DNA from: Rhodobacter capsulatus
Lineage (GTDB): Bacteria; Pseudomonadota; Alphaproteobacteria; Rhodobacterales; Rhodobacteraceae
Direction: 5' to 3'
Length of the DNA stretch: 64,000 bases
Assembly: GCF_003254295.1 (NCBI RefSeq)
Contig: NZ_QKZO01000005.1
Span: 248,001-312,000, forward strand
The notes beneath the pieces are model-generated. The model was given only the letters and a program-made list of their open reading frames with translations. It did not search any database and was not told the DNA's origin. The translations under genes were made by a program, and so were the position numbers. This document shows positions 17,332 through 27,657 of the stretch, in pieces; within the stretch, counting starts at the first letter, position 1, and every line of letters starts with the position of its first letter.

Positions 17332-18318
17332 TTACACCCTCTCGATGATCCGCTCGCCGAACAGGCCCTGCGGCCGGAACACGAGGAAGATCAGCGCCAG
17401 CACATAGGCGAACCAGTTTTCGGTGGCGCCGCCGATCATCGGACCGATGAAGAACTCGAACAGTTTCTCGCCCATGCCGATGATCAGCCCGCCGACGATG
17501 GCGCCGGGGATCGAGGTGAAGCCACCCAGCATCAGCACCGGCAGCGCCTTGAGCGCGATCAGCGAGAGCGAGAATTGCACCCCGGATTTCGAGCCCCACA
17601 TGATCCCGGCGACGAGCGCGACAAAGCCCGCGATCGACCAGACGAGGATCCAGATGAAGCGCAGCGAGATGCCGACCGAAAGCGCCGCCTGATGGTCGTC
17701 GGCGACGGCGCGCAGGGCGCGGCCCTGTTTCGAATACTGGCTGAACACGGTCAGCGCCGCCACCAGCGCCACCGAGACGACGGCGGCGACGATGTCGAGA
17801 TTGTCGATGAAGAAGCCATAGCCGAACCAGGCGCCGGTCAGGCTTTCCACCGTCTCGTTGATCCCCTGCGGCAGGCCGACATCCAGCGTCTTGATGTCGG
17901 CGCCCCACATCACGTCGCCGAAGCCTTCGAGGAAATAGGCCAGCCCGATCGTCGCCATGAACAGGATGATCGGCGCCTGATTGACCAGATGCTTCAGCAC
18001 CAGTTTCTCGATCGCGATCGCCATGCCCACCATCACGCCGATGGTGAGCAGGATCGCCAGCACCGCGGGCACCTGCCAGCCGAAGCTTTCCAGATGGCCG
18101 CCGGTGACGGCGTTGATCAGATGCGCGAAGGGCACCTGACCGTTCTGGATGCCGACCAGCGTCAGCGCCGCGAAGAGCGCCATCACGCCTTGCGCATAGT
18201 TGAACACGCCCGAGGATTTGTAGATCAGCACGAAGCCAAGGGCGACAAGCGAATACATCACCCCGGCCATCAGCCCGTTCAGCGCCGCTTCCGAGGCATA
18301 GGTCAGTTGCTCAAGCAT
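17332..18318 (-). CDS. livH: Branched-chain-type ABC importer permease (LivH)
   Basis: 328 residues, about 8 hydrophobic segments. MSLVALGFVLIYKSSGVFNYAQGVMALF-type sequence after residue 20, ADDHQAALSVGISLRF, and VLMLGGFTSIPGAIVGGLIIGMGE match LivH-type permeases. Start ATG at 18316-18318; the frame upstream overlaps livG and is not used. The start overlaps the livG end by 8 bases. It is the inner-membrane partner of LivM. A 163-base gap separates its end from the 61-residue gene. Confidence 0.93.
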   Translation of the reverse strand: MLEQLTYASEAALNGLMAGVMYSLVALGFVLIYKSSGVFNYAQGVMALFAALTLVGIQNGQVPFAHLINAVTGGHLESFGWQVPAVLAILLTIGVMVGMAIAIEKLVLKHLVNQAPIILFMATIGLAYFLEGFGDVMWGADIKTLDVGLPQGINETVESLTGAWFGYGFFIDNLDIVAAVVSVALVAALTVFSQYSKQGRALRAVADDHQAALSVGISLRFIWILVWSIAGFVALVAGIMWGSKSGVQFSLSLIALKALPVLMLGGFTSIPGAIVGGLIIGMGEKLFEFFIGPMIGGATENWFAYVLALIFLVFRPQGLFGERIIERV

Positions 18319-19129
18319 GGGCCACCCCCAGATAGGCGTCGATGACGTCTTGGTTGTTGCGGACTTCCTCGGGCGGGCCGTCGCCGATCTTGCGGCCATA
18401 ATCCATCACCACCACCCGGTCGGACAGATCCATCACCACGCCCATGTCATGTTCGATCAGGACCGTCGTCGTGCCGAATTCGTCGTTCACATCGAGGATG
18501 AAGCGGCACATGTCCTCTTTTTCCTCGACGTTCATCCCGGCCATCGGCTCATCGAGCAGCAGGATTTTCGGCTCCGCGGCCAGCGCCCGGGCCAGCTCCA
18601 CCCGCTTCTTCAACCCATAGGGCAGGCGCCCGACCGGCGTTTTTCGAATATTCTGGATTTCAAGGAAGTCGATGATCTTTTCGACTTTTTCGCGATGCTC
18701 GTCTTCCTCGGCGGCGGCCTTGCCCCACCAGAGCGCCTGGCTGAACAGGCCCGACTGCATCAGCGTCAGCCGCCCGGTCATGATGTTGTCCAGAACCGAC
18801 ATGCCATCGAACAGCGCGATGTTCTGGAAGGTGCGGGCAATGCCCAGCCGCGCCACCTGATAGGGGCGCATCGGGCCGCGTTTCTCGCCGCGGAACCAGA
18901 CCTCGCCCTCGGTCGGCACGTAAAAGCCCGAGATCACGTTCAGCATCGAGCTTTTGCCCGCGCCGTTCGGGCCGATGATGGCGCGGATCTCGCCTTCGCG
19001 GATGTCGAAGCTGATGTCCTTGATCGCCACCACGCCGCCAAAGCGCAGCGTGATGTTGCGCAGCTCCATCAGCACCGGGCCGATCCGGCGGCCGTCGGGG
19101 GTGGTATAGCCTTCGCCCATGTCCTTCAT
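18311..19129 (-). CDS. livG: Branched-chain-type ABC importer ATPase (LivG)
   Basis: 272 residues. Walker A GPNGAGKSSMLNVISG, the LivG-type signature region PVGRLPYGLKKRVELARAL, Walker B ILLLDEPMAGMNVEE and H-loop IEHDMGVVM. Length matches LivG. The ATG overlaps the stop of the acyl-CoA synthetase (ATGA at 19126-19129), and its end overlaps livH by 8 bases, so transporter and synthetase are tightly coupled. Confidence 0.94.
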   Translation of the reverse strand: MKDMGEGYTTPDGRRIGPVLMELRNITLRFGGVVAIKDISFDIREGEIRAIIGPNGAGKSSMLNVISGFYVPTEGEVWFRGEKRGPMRPYQVARLGIARTFQNIALFDGMSVLDNIMTGRLTLMQSGLFSQALWWGKAAAEEDEHREKVEKIIDFLEIQNIRKTPVGRLPYGLKKRVELARALAAEPKILLLDEPMAGMNVEEKEDMCRFILDVNDEFGTTTVLIEHDMGVVMDLSDRVVVMDYGRKIGDGPPEEVRNNQDVIDAYLGVAHA

Positions 19130-21288
19130 TCCGCGGCCTCTTTCTGCAGATGCGCCTCGGGCGCGACGGTGGCATCCTCGATGCGGAGCGTGGCCCTGAT
19201 CGCCCCCTTGCGTCCGTCCTCGTAGGTGACTTCGGTTTCGGTGGTGATCCTGTCCCGCCCGTCATAGAGCGCCGCGATCAGATCGGCGTATTTCTCGGCG
19301 ACGACATTGCGGCGGACCTTGCGGGTGCGGGTCATCTCGCCGTCATCGGCATCGAGTTCCTTGTGCAGGATCAGGAAGCGGTGGATCTGGCAGCCCGAGA
19401 GCATCGGGTCTTGCGCGACCGAGCGGTTCACCGCGTCGATATGGTCGCGGATCATGCCGTAGACCTGGCTGTGACCGGCCAGTTCCTGATAGGACGCATA
19501 GGCGATGTTGTTGCGTTCCGCCCAGTTGCCCACCGCGTTCAGGTCGATGTTGATGAAGGCGGTGCAACGGTCGCGATCCTTGCCGAAGACCACGGCTTCC
19601 AGGATCGAGGGATAGAATTTCAGCTTGTTTTCAACGTATTTCGGCGCGAAAAGCCGCCCGTCCGCCATTTTCCCCACGTCTTTCGCGCGGTCGATGATGC
19701 GCAGATGCCCGGTGCCCGGTTCAAAGAAACCGGCGTCGCCCGTCGCCACCCAGCCTTCGGCATCCTTGGTCGAAGCTGTGCTCTCGGGATTTCTGAAATA
19801 TTCGACAAAGGTTCCGGGCGAGCGGTAAAACACCTCGCCCGTCTCGCCGATCTTCACCTCGACGCCCGGGCTGGGCACCCCCACCGTATCCGCCCGCACC
19901 TGTCCGTCGGGTTGCTGGGTGATGAAGACCGAGGCCTCGGTCTGGCCGTAAAGCTGTTTCAGGTTGATGCCCATCGAGCGGTAGAACTCGAAGATCTCGG
20001 GGCCGATCGCTTCGCCCGCGGTATAGGCGACGCGGATGCGCGACAGGCCGAGCGTGTTCTTCAGCGGCGAAAAGATCGTCACCTCGCCGGTGCGATAGTC
20101 GAAGTAATCGCGCAGCGGCTGCGGATAAAGGTTCAGCAACGGGCCGCGGGCGTGGAAATGCTTGCGATGCTCCAGCGGGTGGCGCAGCCGCACCAGCGCC
20201 AGCCGCAGCGCATTTTCCACCATCGTCTCGACCGAAAAGCCGATCCCCATCGCATAGCGCCAGGCCCAGCGCCAACGCCGCCGCAAGGTGGGTTTCGAGC
20301 GTTTCACCCGATACCGCGGCATCCCGTAGGTTTCCCCGGTGGTCTTGGCGAAATCCATGAAATGCTTGAACAACCCGTGCTTCAGATCGCCCGCGTCCTC
20401 CATCCGGATCATCACGTTCGTCAGCATGGTCTCAAAGATCCGCGGCGGGGCAAAGAAATAGGTCGGGCCGATTTCGCGCAGGTCGGTCATCATCGTCGCC
20501 GGGCTTTCCGGGCAGTTCACGCAGAACCCGGCGACCATCGCCTGACCGATGGAAAAGATGAAATCGCCCACCCAGGCCATCGGCAGATAGGCCAGCACAT
20601 CCTCGTCGCAGCCCAGATGGTCAAAGGCGACCGAGGCGCGGGCGGTCTCGATGATGTTGCGGTTCGACAGCACCACGCCCTTCGGCTTGCCGGTCGTGCC
20701 CGAGGTGTACAGCATCACGCAGGTGCTGTCCGCGGTCAGCTCGGCGATGCGTTTTTCCAGCTCGCCTTCATAGCGGAAATGCCCGGCTTTCCCCTCGGCC
20801 ACGATATCGGCCAGATGGTTCATCCGGGAATGGTCGTATTTCCGCATGCCGCGCTTGTCGGTATACATGACATGCTGGATGTGGTGGATGCGGTCCTCGA
20901 CCTCGACGACCTTGTCGACCTGTTCCTGATCGCCGCAGACGACAAACCGGGCGCCGCAGTGATCGAGCACATAGGCCATCTCCTCGGCCACCGCGTCCTG
21001 GTAAAGCGGCACCGGCACCGCGCCCACCATCTGCGCTGCCACCATCGCCCAGTAATGCGCCGGACGGTTGCGCCCGATGATGGCGACGTGATCGCCGCGC
21101 TCGACACCAAGGCTCAGGAACCCCATCGCCATGGCGCGGATTTCCACCGCCGCCTCGGCCCAGGTCCAGACCTGCCAGATGCCGAATTCCTTTTCGCGAT
21201 AGGCGGGACGGCTGCCATACCTTTCGACGTTCAGCGCCAGAAGCGCCGGGATCGACTGCGCCGTCGCCCCCTGATCCTGATCTGCCAT
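19126..21288 (-). CDS. Long-chain-type acyl-CoA synthetase (AMP-forming)
   Basis: 720 residues. AMP-binding motif YTSGTTGKPKGVVLSNRN is intact, with GQTEASVFITQQPDG (A5) and TGDAGFFEPGTGHLRIIDR later. It is longer than typical FadD because of inserts, as in the ABC-transporter-linked synthetases of Proteobacteria. It is the first gene of the liv cluster and should convert the imported acid to its CoA thioester with ATP. Start at 21286-21288 follows a GGGGGGAAG ribosome site; the longer upstream frame is not supported. Confidence 0.88.
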   Translation of the reverse strand: MADQDQGATAQSIPALLALNVERYGSRPAYREKEFGIWQVWTWAEAAVEIRAMAMGFLSLGVERGDHVAIIGRNRPAHYWAMVAAQMVGAVPVPLYQDAVAEEMAYVLDHCGARFVVCGDQEQVDKVVEVEDRIHHIQHVMYTDKRGMRKYDHSRMNHLADIVAEGKAGHFRYEGELEKRIAELTADSTCVMLYTSGTTGKPKGVVLSNRNIIETARASVAFDHLGCDEDVLAYLPMAWVGDFIFSIGQAMVAGFCVNCPESPATMMTDLREIGPTYFFAPPRIFETMLTNVMIRMEDAGDLKHGLFKHFMDFAKTTGETYGMPRYRVKRSKPTLRRRWRWAWRYAMGIGFSVETMVENALRLALVRLRHPLEHRKHFHARGPLLNLYPQPLRDYFDYRTGEVTIFSPLKNTLGLSRIRVAYTAGEAIGPEIFEFYRSMGINLKQLYGQTEASVFITQQPDGQVRADTVGVPSPGVEVKIGETGEVFYRSPGTFVEYFRNPESTASTKDAEGWVATGDAGFFEPGTGHLRIIDRAKDVGKMADGRLFAPKYVENKLKFYPSILEAVVFGKDRDRCTAFINIDLNAVGNWAERNNIAYASYQELAGHSQVYGMIRDHIDAVNRSVAQDPMLSGCQIHRFLILHKELDADDGEMTRTRKVRRNVVAEKYADLIAALYDGRDRITTETEVTYEDGRKGAIRATLRIEDATVAPEAHLQKEAAE

Positions 21289-21474
21289 TCTTCCCCCCTG
21301 CGCCGGCGTTCCGGCGTGCGGGGCCGCGACTCTCTCCCGGCGCGACCCCCGGGATCGAAACTTGCGGTGAATAGTTTCCGGACTTTTGCCCAAATCTTGC
21401 GAATCCTTTCCGGTTGAATCCGGTGCTTGCGAAGCGCGCAGAAGGTGCTAGCGATGGGGCGGGGAGGACGGGCG

Positions 21475-23379
21475 ATGACCGAGGATGCGCGGGCACGGCT
21501 GACGCAGGCGGGGCTCAATCTGATCGGGCAGGCGCTGTCGATCTTTGACAGCGATCTGCGGCTGGCGGTCTCGAACCGGCAGTATCAGCTGATGTTCGAC
21601 CTGCCCCCGCATCTGACCGAGCCGGGTACCGGCTTTGCCGACACGATCCGCTGGCTGGCCGAGCGCGGCGATTACGGCGCCGTGGGCGAGATCGACGCCT
21701 GGGTGGCGGCACGGGTCGAGCAGGCGCGGACCTTCACCCCGCATTACATGGAGCGGCAGCGCGCCAATGGCCGGACCATCGCGGTCGAGGGCGCGCCGCT
21801 GGCCGAGGGCGGCTGGATCACCGTTTACACCGACATCACCGAGACGAAGCGGCAGGAGGCCCTGCTGCATGCCCGCTCCGAGGAATTGTCGGAACAGGTT
21901 CTGACCCATGCCGCGCAGCTGGCGGCGGCAAACCGGGAGCTGGCGGCGACGAATGCCGCGCTCGAGGAGGCGCAGCGCGAATTGCGCCGCACCGCCGCGC
22001 GGATCCGGCAGGTCACCGAGATGATGCCCGCCCATATCGCGCATATGGGCGCGGATTTCGTTTATACGTTTTCGAACCGGCGCGTCACCTCGGTGATGCC
22101 GGGCTTGCGGGATGATCCGGTCGGCCATACCGCCGCCGAGGTTTTGGGCGAGGACACGTTCCGGCGCATCCTGCCCGGGTTCGAGCGCGCCTTCGCGGGC
22201 GAGGCGAATGTGATCGAGATCACCCATGAACCCTCCGGGCGGCGGATCCGCATCGCGCTGACGCCGGATCGGGGGGCGGGCAACGGGGTGCAGGGGGTCT
22301 ATATCCTGTCCACCGACGTGACCGCGGAAAGCCAGGCCCGGGCGGCGCTGGCACAGGCGTCCAAACGTGAACTGGCGGCGCAGATCACCTCGGGGATGGC
22401 GCATGATTTCGCCAATCTGCTGACGATCATCCTCGGCCTGCAGGGGCGGCTGATGCGGGTCGACGGCCTGCCGCCCGAGGGCCGCGACGCGGTGCGCGCG
22501 ACGCTGTCGGCGGCGCGGCGGGGGGGGACGCTCTTGGACCGGATCGCGGCGATTTCCGGCAAGCGCGAGTTGCGGCCGCAGGCGGTGAACCTGCCCGCGC
22601 TGATCGCCGATCTGGTGACGATGGCGGCGCCGACGCTGGGCGCCGCGGTGCTGGTCGATCTTGACATCGACGGTCTGGCCGCGCCGATCGTGCTGGACCC
22701 CGGGCCGTTGCAGGACAGCCTGCTCAACCTGCTTTTGAACGCCCGCGATGCGATGGGGCCGCGCGGCGGGGCGATCCGCATTGCCGCGCATCCGGTGCGC
22801 GACACCTGGGTCGAGATCCATGTCACCGACACCGGCCCCGGCTTTTCGCCCGAGGCCCTGGCCCATGCGCTCGATCCCTTCTTCACCACCAAGGGCGGGC
22901 AGGGCTCGGGCCTGGGTCTGTCGATGGTCTATGACCAGACGAAGCTGGCGGGCGGCACGGTGCGGATCGAGAATTGCGAGCCGGGCGCCTGCGTGACCCT
23001 GCGCCTGCCGCTGCGTCTGGCGGAAACCGACGCGACGCCGATGCTGGTGCTGCTGGTCGAGGATGACCCCGACATCCGGCTTTCGGTGCGCGAGATGCTG
23101 CGCGGCCTCGGCCATTCTGTGCTGGAGGCGGGCAGCGTTGACGAGGCCGAGGCGCTTGCCGCCCTGCCGGAAATCGGGCTGGTTCTGTCCGATATCCAGC
23201 TGGCGGGTGCGGGCACCGGGATCGACCTTGCGCATCATCTCTCGGGCCGGGTGCCGATGCTGCTGATGACCTCGCTGCCGCCGGGCAGTCGGCTGCGCGC
23301 CGCCGCGCCCTGTCCGGTGTTGCAAAAACCCTTCGTCGCGGCGGAGCTGGCCGCGCTGATTGCCGGAGTGCGCCGATGA
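21475..23379 (+). CDS. Hybrid PAS sensor histidine kinase
   Basis: 634 residues, cytosolic. A PAS domain (about 15-120; ALSIFDSDLRLAVSNRQYQLMFDLP is PAS_7-like) is followed by a coiled coil (125-175), a second PAS domain (180-290), an HisKA box with SGMAHDFANLLTIILG, an ATPase domain (DTGPGFSPEALAHALDPFFTTK), and a C-terminal receiver with phospho-Asp in LVLSDIQLAGAG. Start ATG at 21475 has GGAGG seven bases before. Divergent from the acyl-CoA synthetase/liv operon, which it probably senses for. Its stop overlaps the start of the next regulator. Confidence 0.88.
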   Translation: MTEDARARLTQAGLNLIGQALSIFDSDLRLAVSNRQYQLMFDLPPHLTEPGTGFADTIRWLAERGDYGAVGEIDAWVAARVEQARTFTPHYMERQRANGRTIAVEGAPLAEGGWITVYTDITETKRQEALLHARSEELSEQVLTHAAQLAAANRELAATNAALEEAQRELRRTAARIRQVTEMMPAHIAHMGADFVYTFSNRRVTSVMPGLRDDPVGHTAAEVLGEDTFRRILPGFERAFAGEANVIEITHEPSGRRIRIALTPDRGAGNGVQGVYILSTDVTAESQARAALAQASKRELAAQITSGMAHDFANLLTIILGLQGRLMRVDGLPPEGRDAVRATLSAARRGGTLLDRIAAISGKRELRPQAVNLPALIADLVTMAAPTLGAAVLVDLDIDGLAAPIVLDPGPLQDSLLNLLLNARDAMGPRGGAIRIAAHPVRDTWVEIHVTDTGPGFSPEALAHALDPFFTTKGGQGSGLGLSMVYDQTKLAGGTVRIENCEPGACVTLRLPLRLAETDATPMLVLLVEDDPDIRLSVREMLRGLGHSVLEAGSVDEAEALAALPEIGLVLSDIQLAGAGTGIDLAHHLSGRVPMLLMTSLPPGSRLRAAAPCPVLQKPFVAAELAALIAGVRR

Positions 23380-24089
23380 CTGCCCCCCAAGCCCCGCTTG
23401 TCGCCGTTCTGGACGACGAACCCGAGATCCGCCGTATGCTGGTCGATGCGCTGGAGGAGGCCGGGTTTCGCACCAGCGCCTATGCGCGGGCGACGGAATT
23501 CGAGGCCGGGCTGAAGCGCAGCCAGCCCGATGTCTGTCTCGTGGACCTTGGCCTGCCCGACCGCGACGGTCTGGCGCTGGTGCATCGGCTGGCGCTCGAA
23601 TCGGGGGCGGCGATCATCATCATCTCGGGGCGGGCACAGGTGCAGGACCGGGTGACGGGGCTGGAACTGGGCGCCGATGACTACATCATCAAGCCCTTCG
23701 ATCCGGCCGAGGTGGTGGCGCGCATCCGCGCCCGCTTGCGCCGTCCGCGCTCCGAAGCCGCTCCGGCGGCGCAGGTCGCGGTCTTTGCCGGCTGGAAGGC
23801 CGCCTTCGACCGCTATGTGCTGATCGACGCGCATGGCGCCGAGACGCCCTTTTCCCATGCCGAGGGAGAGGTCTTGCGGCTGTTTCTTGAAAGCCCGAAC
23901 CGGCTGATTTCGCGGGCGCAAATGCAGGAGAGCCTGGGCGGCGCGGCGGGGGAAAGTTTCGACCGGGCGATGGATGTGCGGATCTCGCGGCTGCGCACGA
24001 AGCTTTGCGAAGACCCGAAGAACCCGCGGCTGATCAAGACGATCTATGGCGCGGGCTACATCTTTCTGGGCGAGGTGCGCTGGGCGTAA
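23376..24089 (+). CDS. OmpR-type response regulator
   Basis: 237 residues. Receiver domain with acidic pocket DDEPE near 13-17, phospho-acceptor Asp57 in VDLGLP and the conserved IKPFD near 105; then a C-terminal OmpR/PhoB winged helix ([34 protein letters not shown]). Overlap ATGA with the kinase gene makes a coupled pair. Likely regulates the adjacent divergent liv operon. This pairing is an inference from position. Confidence 0.9.
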   Translation: MTAPQAPLVAVLDDEPEIRRMLVDALEEAGFRTSAYARATEFEAGLKRSQPDVCLVDLGLPDRDGLALVHRLALESGAAIIIISGRAQVQDRVTGLELGADDYIIKPFDPAEVVARIRARLRRPRSEAAPAAQVAVFAGWKAAFDRYVLIDAHGAETPFSHAEGEVLRLFLESPNRLISRAQMQESLGGAAGESFDRAMDVRISRLRTKLCEDPKNPRLIKTIYGAGYIFLGEVRWA

Positions 24090-24154
24090 ACGGGTCGCAC
24101 TTTACGGCGGGGCTGCGCGGCATTACCTCTGGACCCGTGAATACGGAGCGCATC

Positions 24155-25102
24155 ATGAAACCTGCCCTTACCCTTTACCTTGCCGCCCCCCGTGGCTTTT
24201 GCGCGGGCGTCGACCGGGCTGTGAAGATCGTCGAGATGTCGCTCGAGAAATGGGGGGCGCCGGTCTATGTGCGCCACGAGATCGTGCACAACAAATTCGT
24301 GGTCGATACGCTGGCGGCCAAGGGCGCGGTTTTTGTCGAGGAGCTGGACGAATGTCCGGTCGATCGGCCGGTGATCTTTTCGGCGCATGGCGTGCCGAAG
24401 GCGGTCCCCGCCGAGGCCGAGCGGCGCAACATGATCTATGTCGATGCCACCTGCCCGCTGGTCTCCAAGGTGCATCTGGAAGCCGAACGCCACGCCGAGG
24501 ACGGTCTGCAGATCGTGATGATCGGCCACCGCGGCCACCCCGAGGTGATCGGCACGATGGGGCAACTGCCCGAGGGCGAGGTGCTCTTGATCGAGACCGC
24601 AGCCGATGTGGCGACGCTTGAAGTGCGGGACCCGGAAAAACTCGCCTGGATCACCCAGACGACGCTTTCGGTCGATGACACGGCCGAGGTGGTGGCGGCG
24701 CTGCAGGCGCGGTTCCCCGCGCTCGTCGGTCCGGGCAAGGATGACATCTGCTACGCCACGACGAACCGTCAGGCGGCGGTGAAGGTTCTGGCCGAAAAGA
24801 TCGAGGCGCTTCTGGTCATCGGCGCGCCGAATTCCTCGAACTCGAAGCGTCTGGTCGAGGTGGGCCGGAACGCCGGTTGCGCGGTGTCGCATCTGGTGGA
24901 ACGCGCGTCCGAGATCAAATGGGAGGCGCTCGAGGGGCTGACGAAAGTGGGTCTGACCGCGGGCGCCTCGGCGCCTCAGGTGCTGGTCGACGAGGTGATC
25001 GAAGCCTTCCGCGACCGCTACGATCTGACGGTGGAGCTTGTCGAGACCGCGAAAGAGCGGATAGAGTTCAAGACCCCGCGGATTTTCCGCCACGACAATT
25101 GA
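24155..25102 (+). CDS. ispH: 4-hydroxy-3-methylbut-2-enyl diphosphate reductase
   Basis: Last step of the MEP isoprenoid pathway, forming IPP and DMAPP with a 4Fe-4S cluster. 315 residues from the ATG at 24155 (GGAG six bases before). Cluster cysteines are in [14 protein letters not shown] (Cys16), in [10 protein letters not shown] and in [11 protein letters not shown]; the HGVPKAV and [11 protein letters not shown] motifs are also present. An in-frame GTG at 24137 lies upstream but has a weaker context. Confidence 0.95.
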   Translation: MKPALTLYLAAPRGFCAGVDRAVKIVEMSLEKWGAPVYVRHEIVHNKFVVDTLAAKGAVFVEELDECPVDRPVIFSAHGVPKAVPAEAERRNMIYVDATCPLVSKVHLEAERHAEDGLQIVMIGHRGHPEVIGTMGQLPEGEVLLIETAADVATLEVRDPEKLAWITQTTLSVDDTAEVVAALQARFPALVGPGKDDICYATTNRQAAVKVLAEKIEALLVIGAPNSSNSKRLVEVGRNAGCAVSHLVERASEIKWEALEGLTKVGLTAGASAPQVLVDEVIEAFRDRYDLTVELVETAKERIEFKTPRIFRHDN

Positions 25103-25108
25103 GGTACC

Positions 25109-25711
25109 ATGTCCCCCGAGTTCCTGTTCACGGCTTTCATCGTCTGTCTGGTTCCGGGAATCGGGGTCGTCTACACCTTGTCCTCGACGCTGGGGCAGGG
25201 GTTCCGCGCGGGGGTCTGGGCCTCGCTTGGCTGCACCATCGCGACGCTGGTACATCTGGCCGTCGCGCTGGGGGGCTTGGCGGCGGTGCTGCACACCTCG
25301 GCGCTGCTGTTTCAGACGATCAAATATGCGGGCGTGGCCTATCTGCTTTGGATGGCCTGGGGCACGCTGAGGGGCACCGGCGGGCTGGCGCTTGAGGCCG
25401 CGGCGCCGCAATCGGTCGGGCAGCTGGTGTGGCGCGGGATCGTGCTCAATCTGCTCAATCCGAAGCTGCCCTTGTTTTTCGTGGCCTTCCTGCCGCAATT
25501 CATGGCGGTGAATGACGGGCCTTTCGTGATGGCGGAACTGGGCGTGGTCTTTGCCGTCCTCACCTTCCTGACCTTCATCGGCTATACCGCGCTGGCGGCT
25601 TCCGGTCGGCAGGCGATCCTGAGCCGCCCCGCGGTGATGGCCTGGATGCGCCGGGCCTTCGCGGCCTCTTTCGCGGCGCTGGGCGTCCGGCTGGCCTTCG
25701 AGCGCGCCTGA
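25109..25711 (+). CDS. LysE/RhtB-family amino acid exporter
   Basis: 200 residues, about 6 membrane segments. N-terminal [33 protein letters not shown] and mid-protein [20 protein letters not shown] are typical of the LysE/RhtB superfamily. Only 6 bases from ispH and overlapping the start of rnhA by 1 base, so it is probably part of an ispH-lysE-rnhA unit. Substrate unknown. Confidence 0.88.
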   Translation: MSPEFLFTAFIVCLVPGIGVVYTLSSTLGQGFRAGVWASLGCTIATLVHLAVALGGLAAVLHTSALLFQTIKYAGVAYLLWMAWGTLRGTGGLALEAAAPQSVGQLVWRGIVLNLLNPKLPLFFVAFLPQFMAVNDGPFVMAELGVVFAVLTFLTFIGYTALAASGRQAILSRPAVMAWMRRAFAASFAALGVRLAFERA

Positions 25712-26172
25712 TGTCGGATCTTTACGCATGGACGGACGGGGCTTGCAGCGGCAACCCGGGGCCCGGGGGCTGGGGCGTGCTGATGCGCGCGATGGCGGAT
25801 GGCAAGATCCTGAAACAAAAGGAGCTTTCCGGTGGCGAGGCGGATACGACCAACAACCGCATGGAGCTGATGGCGGCGATTTCGGCGCTCGAAGCCCTGA
25901 CCCGTCCCACCGCGCTGACGATCACCACCGACTCGGCCTATGTGAAGAACGGCATCGAGAGCTGGATGCACGGCTGGAAGCGCAACGGCTGGAAGACCGC
26001 CGACAAGAAGCCGGTGAAGAACGTCGATCTGTGGCAGCGGCTGGATGCGGCGCAGGCGCGCCACAAGGTGGTCTGGAAATGGATCAAGGGCCATGCCGGG
26101 CACGCGGAAAACGAACGCGCCGATGAGCTGGCCCGGGCGGGCATGGCGCCTTACAAACCGGCAAAGGGCTGA
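25711..26172 (+). CDS. rnhA: Ribonuclease HI
   Basis: Degrades the RNA strand of RNA-DNA hybrids. 153 residues, standard length. The carboxylate active site is visible: [16 protein letters not shown] (Asp9), NNRMELMAA (Glu), [10 protein letters not shown] (Asp) and ENERADELA (Asp). The GHAGHAEN loop contains the catalytic His. After the stop there are 234 bases to the next gene; they hold an inverted repeat of GCGCCCGCC with GGCGGGGCGGGCGC around 26299-26322 but no gene. Confidence 0.95.
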   Translation: MSDLYAWTDGACSGNPGPGGWGVLMRAMADGKILKQKELSGGEADTTNNRMELMAAISALEALTRPTALTITTDSAYVKNGIESWMHGWKRNGWKTADKKPVKNVDLWQRLDAAQARHKVVWKWIKGHAGHAENERADELARAGMAPYKPAKG

Positions 26173-26406
26173 GCGAAACGGTGTTTCGGGCGGATCAGGA
26201 AAAGCACCGCTTTTCCCCGCCCGTCGCCACCCCGCCTGCTGCAAGACCGCATCCCCGAGCACAACAGAGGCCAGCGTCCCGCCCCGGCGGCGCGAAAGCG
26301 CCCGCCATTGGCGGGGCGGGCGCTGGCCGAGTGCCTTTGGGCCCTCGGCGGTTTCGGGGCCGCTGTTCCGCGTGACCTCGGCGATGGCCTCGGTCAATTT
26401 AGCCCC

Positions 26407-27123
26407 TCACAAAAACCACGGCAGCACCAGCGGCGCCAGAAACGCCGTCAGCACCGCATTCAGCCCCATCCCGATCGAGGCGAAAGCCCCCGCCGTGTCA
26501 TGCACCTGAAAGGCCCGCGCCGTGCCGATCCCATGCGCGGCCACCCCGGTCGCAAAACCGCGCGCGCGCCAGTCGGTCAGTCCCAGCCCGTTCAGCATCG
26601 GCGTCACGAAAATCGCCCCGATCATCCCGGTCAGCAGCACCAGAACCGCGGTCAGCGTCGGCTGTCCGCCCAAGGCCTCGGAAATCCCGATCGCCACCGG
26701 CGCTGTCGCCGATTTCGGCGCCAGCGTCGCCAAGAGCCCGGCCTCCGCGCCGAACATCTTCGCAATCGCCAAAGCCGAGACGATGGCCGTGAACGACCCC
26801 GCCAGCAGCGCCGCGGCAATCGGCACCACCGCCTTGCGGATCGCCTTCAGATTCGCCTGCAGCGGCACTGCCAGACAGACCGTCGCCGGACCGAGCATGA
26901 AATGAACGAATTGCGCGCCCTCGAAATACTCGCGGTAGGGCGTGCCGGTGATGCCAAGCAGCACCGCCAGAAAAATCACCGCCAGCATCACCGGATTGGC
27001 GGCCGGATTGCGCCGCGCCAGCCGATAAAGACTGTCCCCCGCCCAATAGGCAAAGAGCGTCGCCGTCAGCCACAACAGCGGCTGCGAGGCGAGGTAGGAC
27101 CAGATCAGCACCGCGTCATTCAT
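26407..27123 (-). CDS. lrgB: LrgB/CidB-family membrane protein
   Basis: 238 residues with about 6-7 membrane segments. Conserved LAPKSATAPVAIGISEALGG and AHGIGTARAFQVHDTAGAFASIGMGLNA segments are diagnostic of LrgB. Paired with LrgA upstream; overlap of 8 bases. Family members modulate murein hydrolase activity or transport small metabolites such as glycolate or pyruvate; which role applies here is not clear. Start ATG at 27121-27123; a longer frame upstream is not needed. Confidence 0.88.
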   Translation of the reverse strand: MNDAVLIWSYLASQPLLWLTATLFAYWAGDSLYRLARRNPAANPVMLAVIFLAVLLGITGTPYREYFEGAQFVHFMLGPATVCLAVPLQANLKAIRKAVVPIAAALLAGSFTAIVSALAIAKMFGAEAGLLATLAPKSATAPVAIGISEALGGQPTLTAVLVLLTGMIGAIFVTPMLNGLGLTDWRARGFATGVAAHGIGTARAFQVHDTAGAFASIGMGLNAVLTAFLAPLVLPWFL

Positions 27124-27472
27124 CGGGGGTGCTCCCCACCAGCTTCGCGACAAGGGTAAAGGTCACCGCGCCGACGACAATGGCGAGCAGCGTCGAGGCA
27201 ACGAGCGCCACCGCCAGCGCCGGACCCTGCGCGGCAAGGGTGGGCAGATGCGCCACCACCCCGACACCGGCAGGCACGAACAAGAGCGACAGATGGCCAA
27301 GCACCCCCTGCGCCACCGGCCGGATCATCGCGCGCAGCCGCGCGCTGGCCGCAAGCGCCGCGACCATGGCCAGCATCCCCAGAACTGGCCCGGGAAGCGG
27401 CAGATGCCCCGCGCGCGAGATCACCTCGCCCGCCAATTGGAATGCCAGAATGATCGCCAGAGCCGGAACCAT
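27116..27472 (-). CDS. lrgA: LrgA/CidA-family holin-like membrane protein
   Basis: 118 residues with 4 hydrophobic segments. LPGPVLGMLAMVAAL and HLSLLFVPAGVGVVAHLP are the conserved LrgA motifs. It is the upstream partner of lrgB and overlaps it. Ribosome site is weak. Its promoter likely lies in the 185-base AT-richer region shared with smc, which is divergent. Confidence 0.87.
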   Translation of the reverse strand: MVPALAIILAFQLAGEVISRAGHLPLPGPVLGMLAMVAALAASARLRAMIRPVAQGVLGHLSLLFVPAGVGVVAHLPTLAAQGPALAVALVASTLLAIVVGAVTFTLVAKLVGSTPDE

Positions 27473-27657
27473 GCGGTATTTTCCCGATATTGGTCATAAT
27501 TTAGAACCAGTTTAAGCCTGTCGCCCGGCCATGCAAGCGAAAACCCCGTGTTTCTGTGGATAAGCCCGGGGCCTCGCCGGAAGGTGAGGGGGGTGGCGTT
27601 GACTTGGCCGGTGGCAAAACCGAAACTGGCGGACCCTCGATCTGGAATCGGTGCCCC

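Noticed and set aside
19150..21417. Long open frame on the plus strand opposite the acyl-CoA synthetase
   Set aside because: His/Arg-rich low-complexity translation without motifs, fully antisense to a clear AMP-binding enzyme; typical for GC-rich DNA.
26173..26406. Small gene between rnhA and lrgB
   Set aside because: Only short frames without ribosome sites; the region holds inverted repeats instead.
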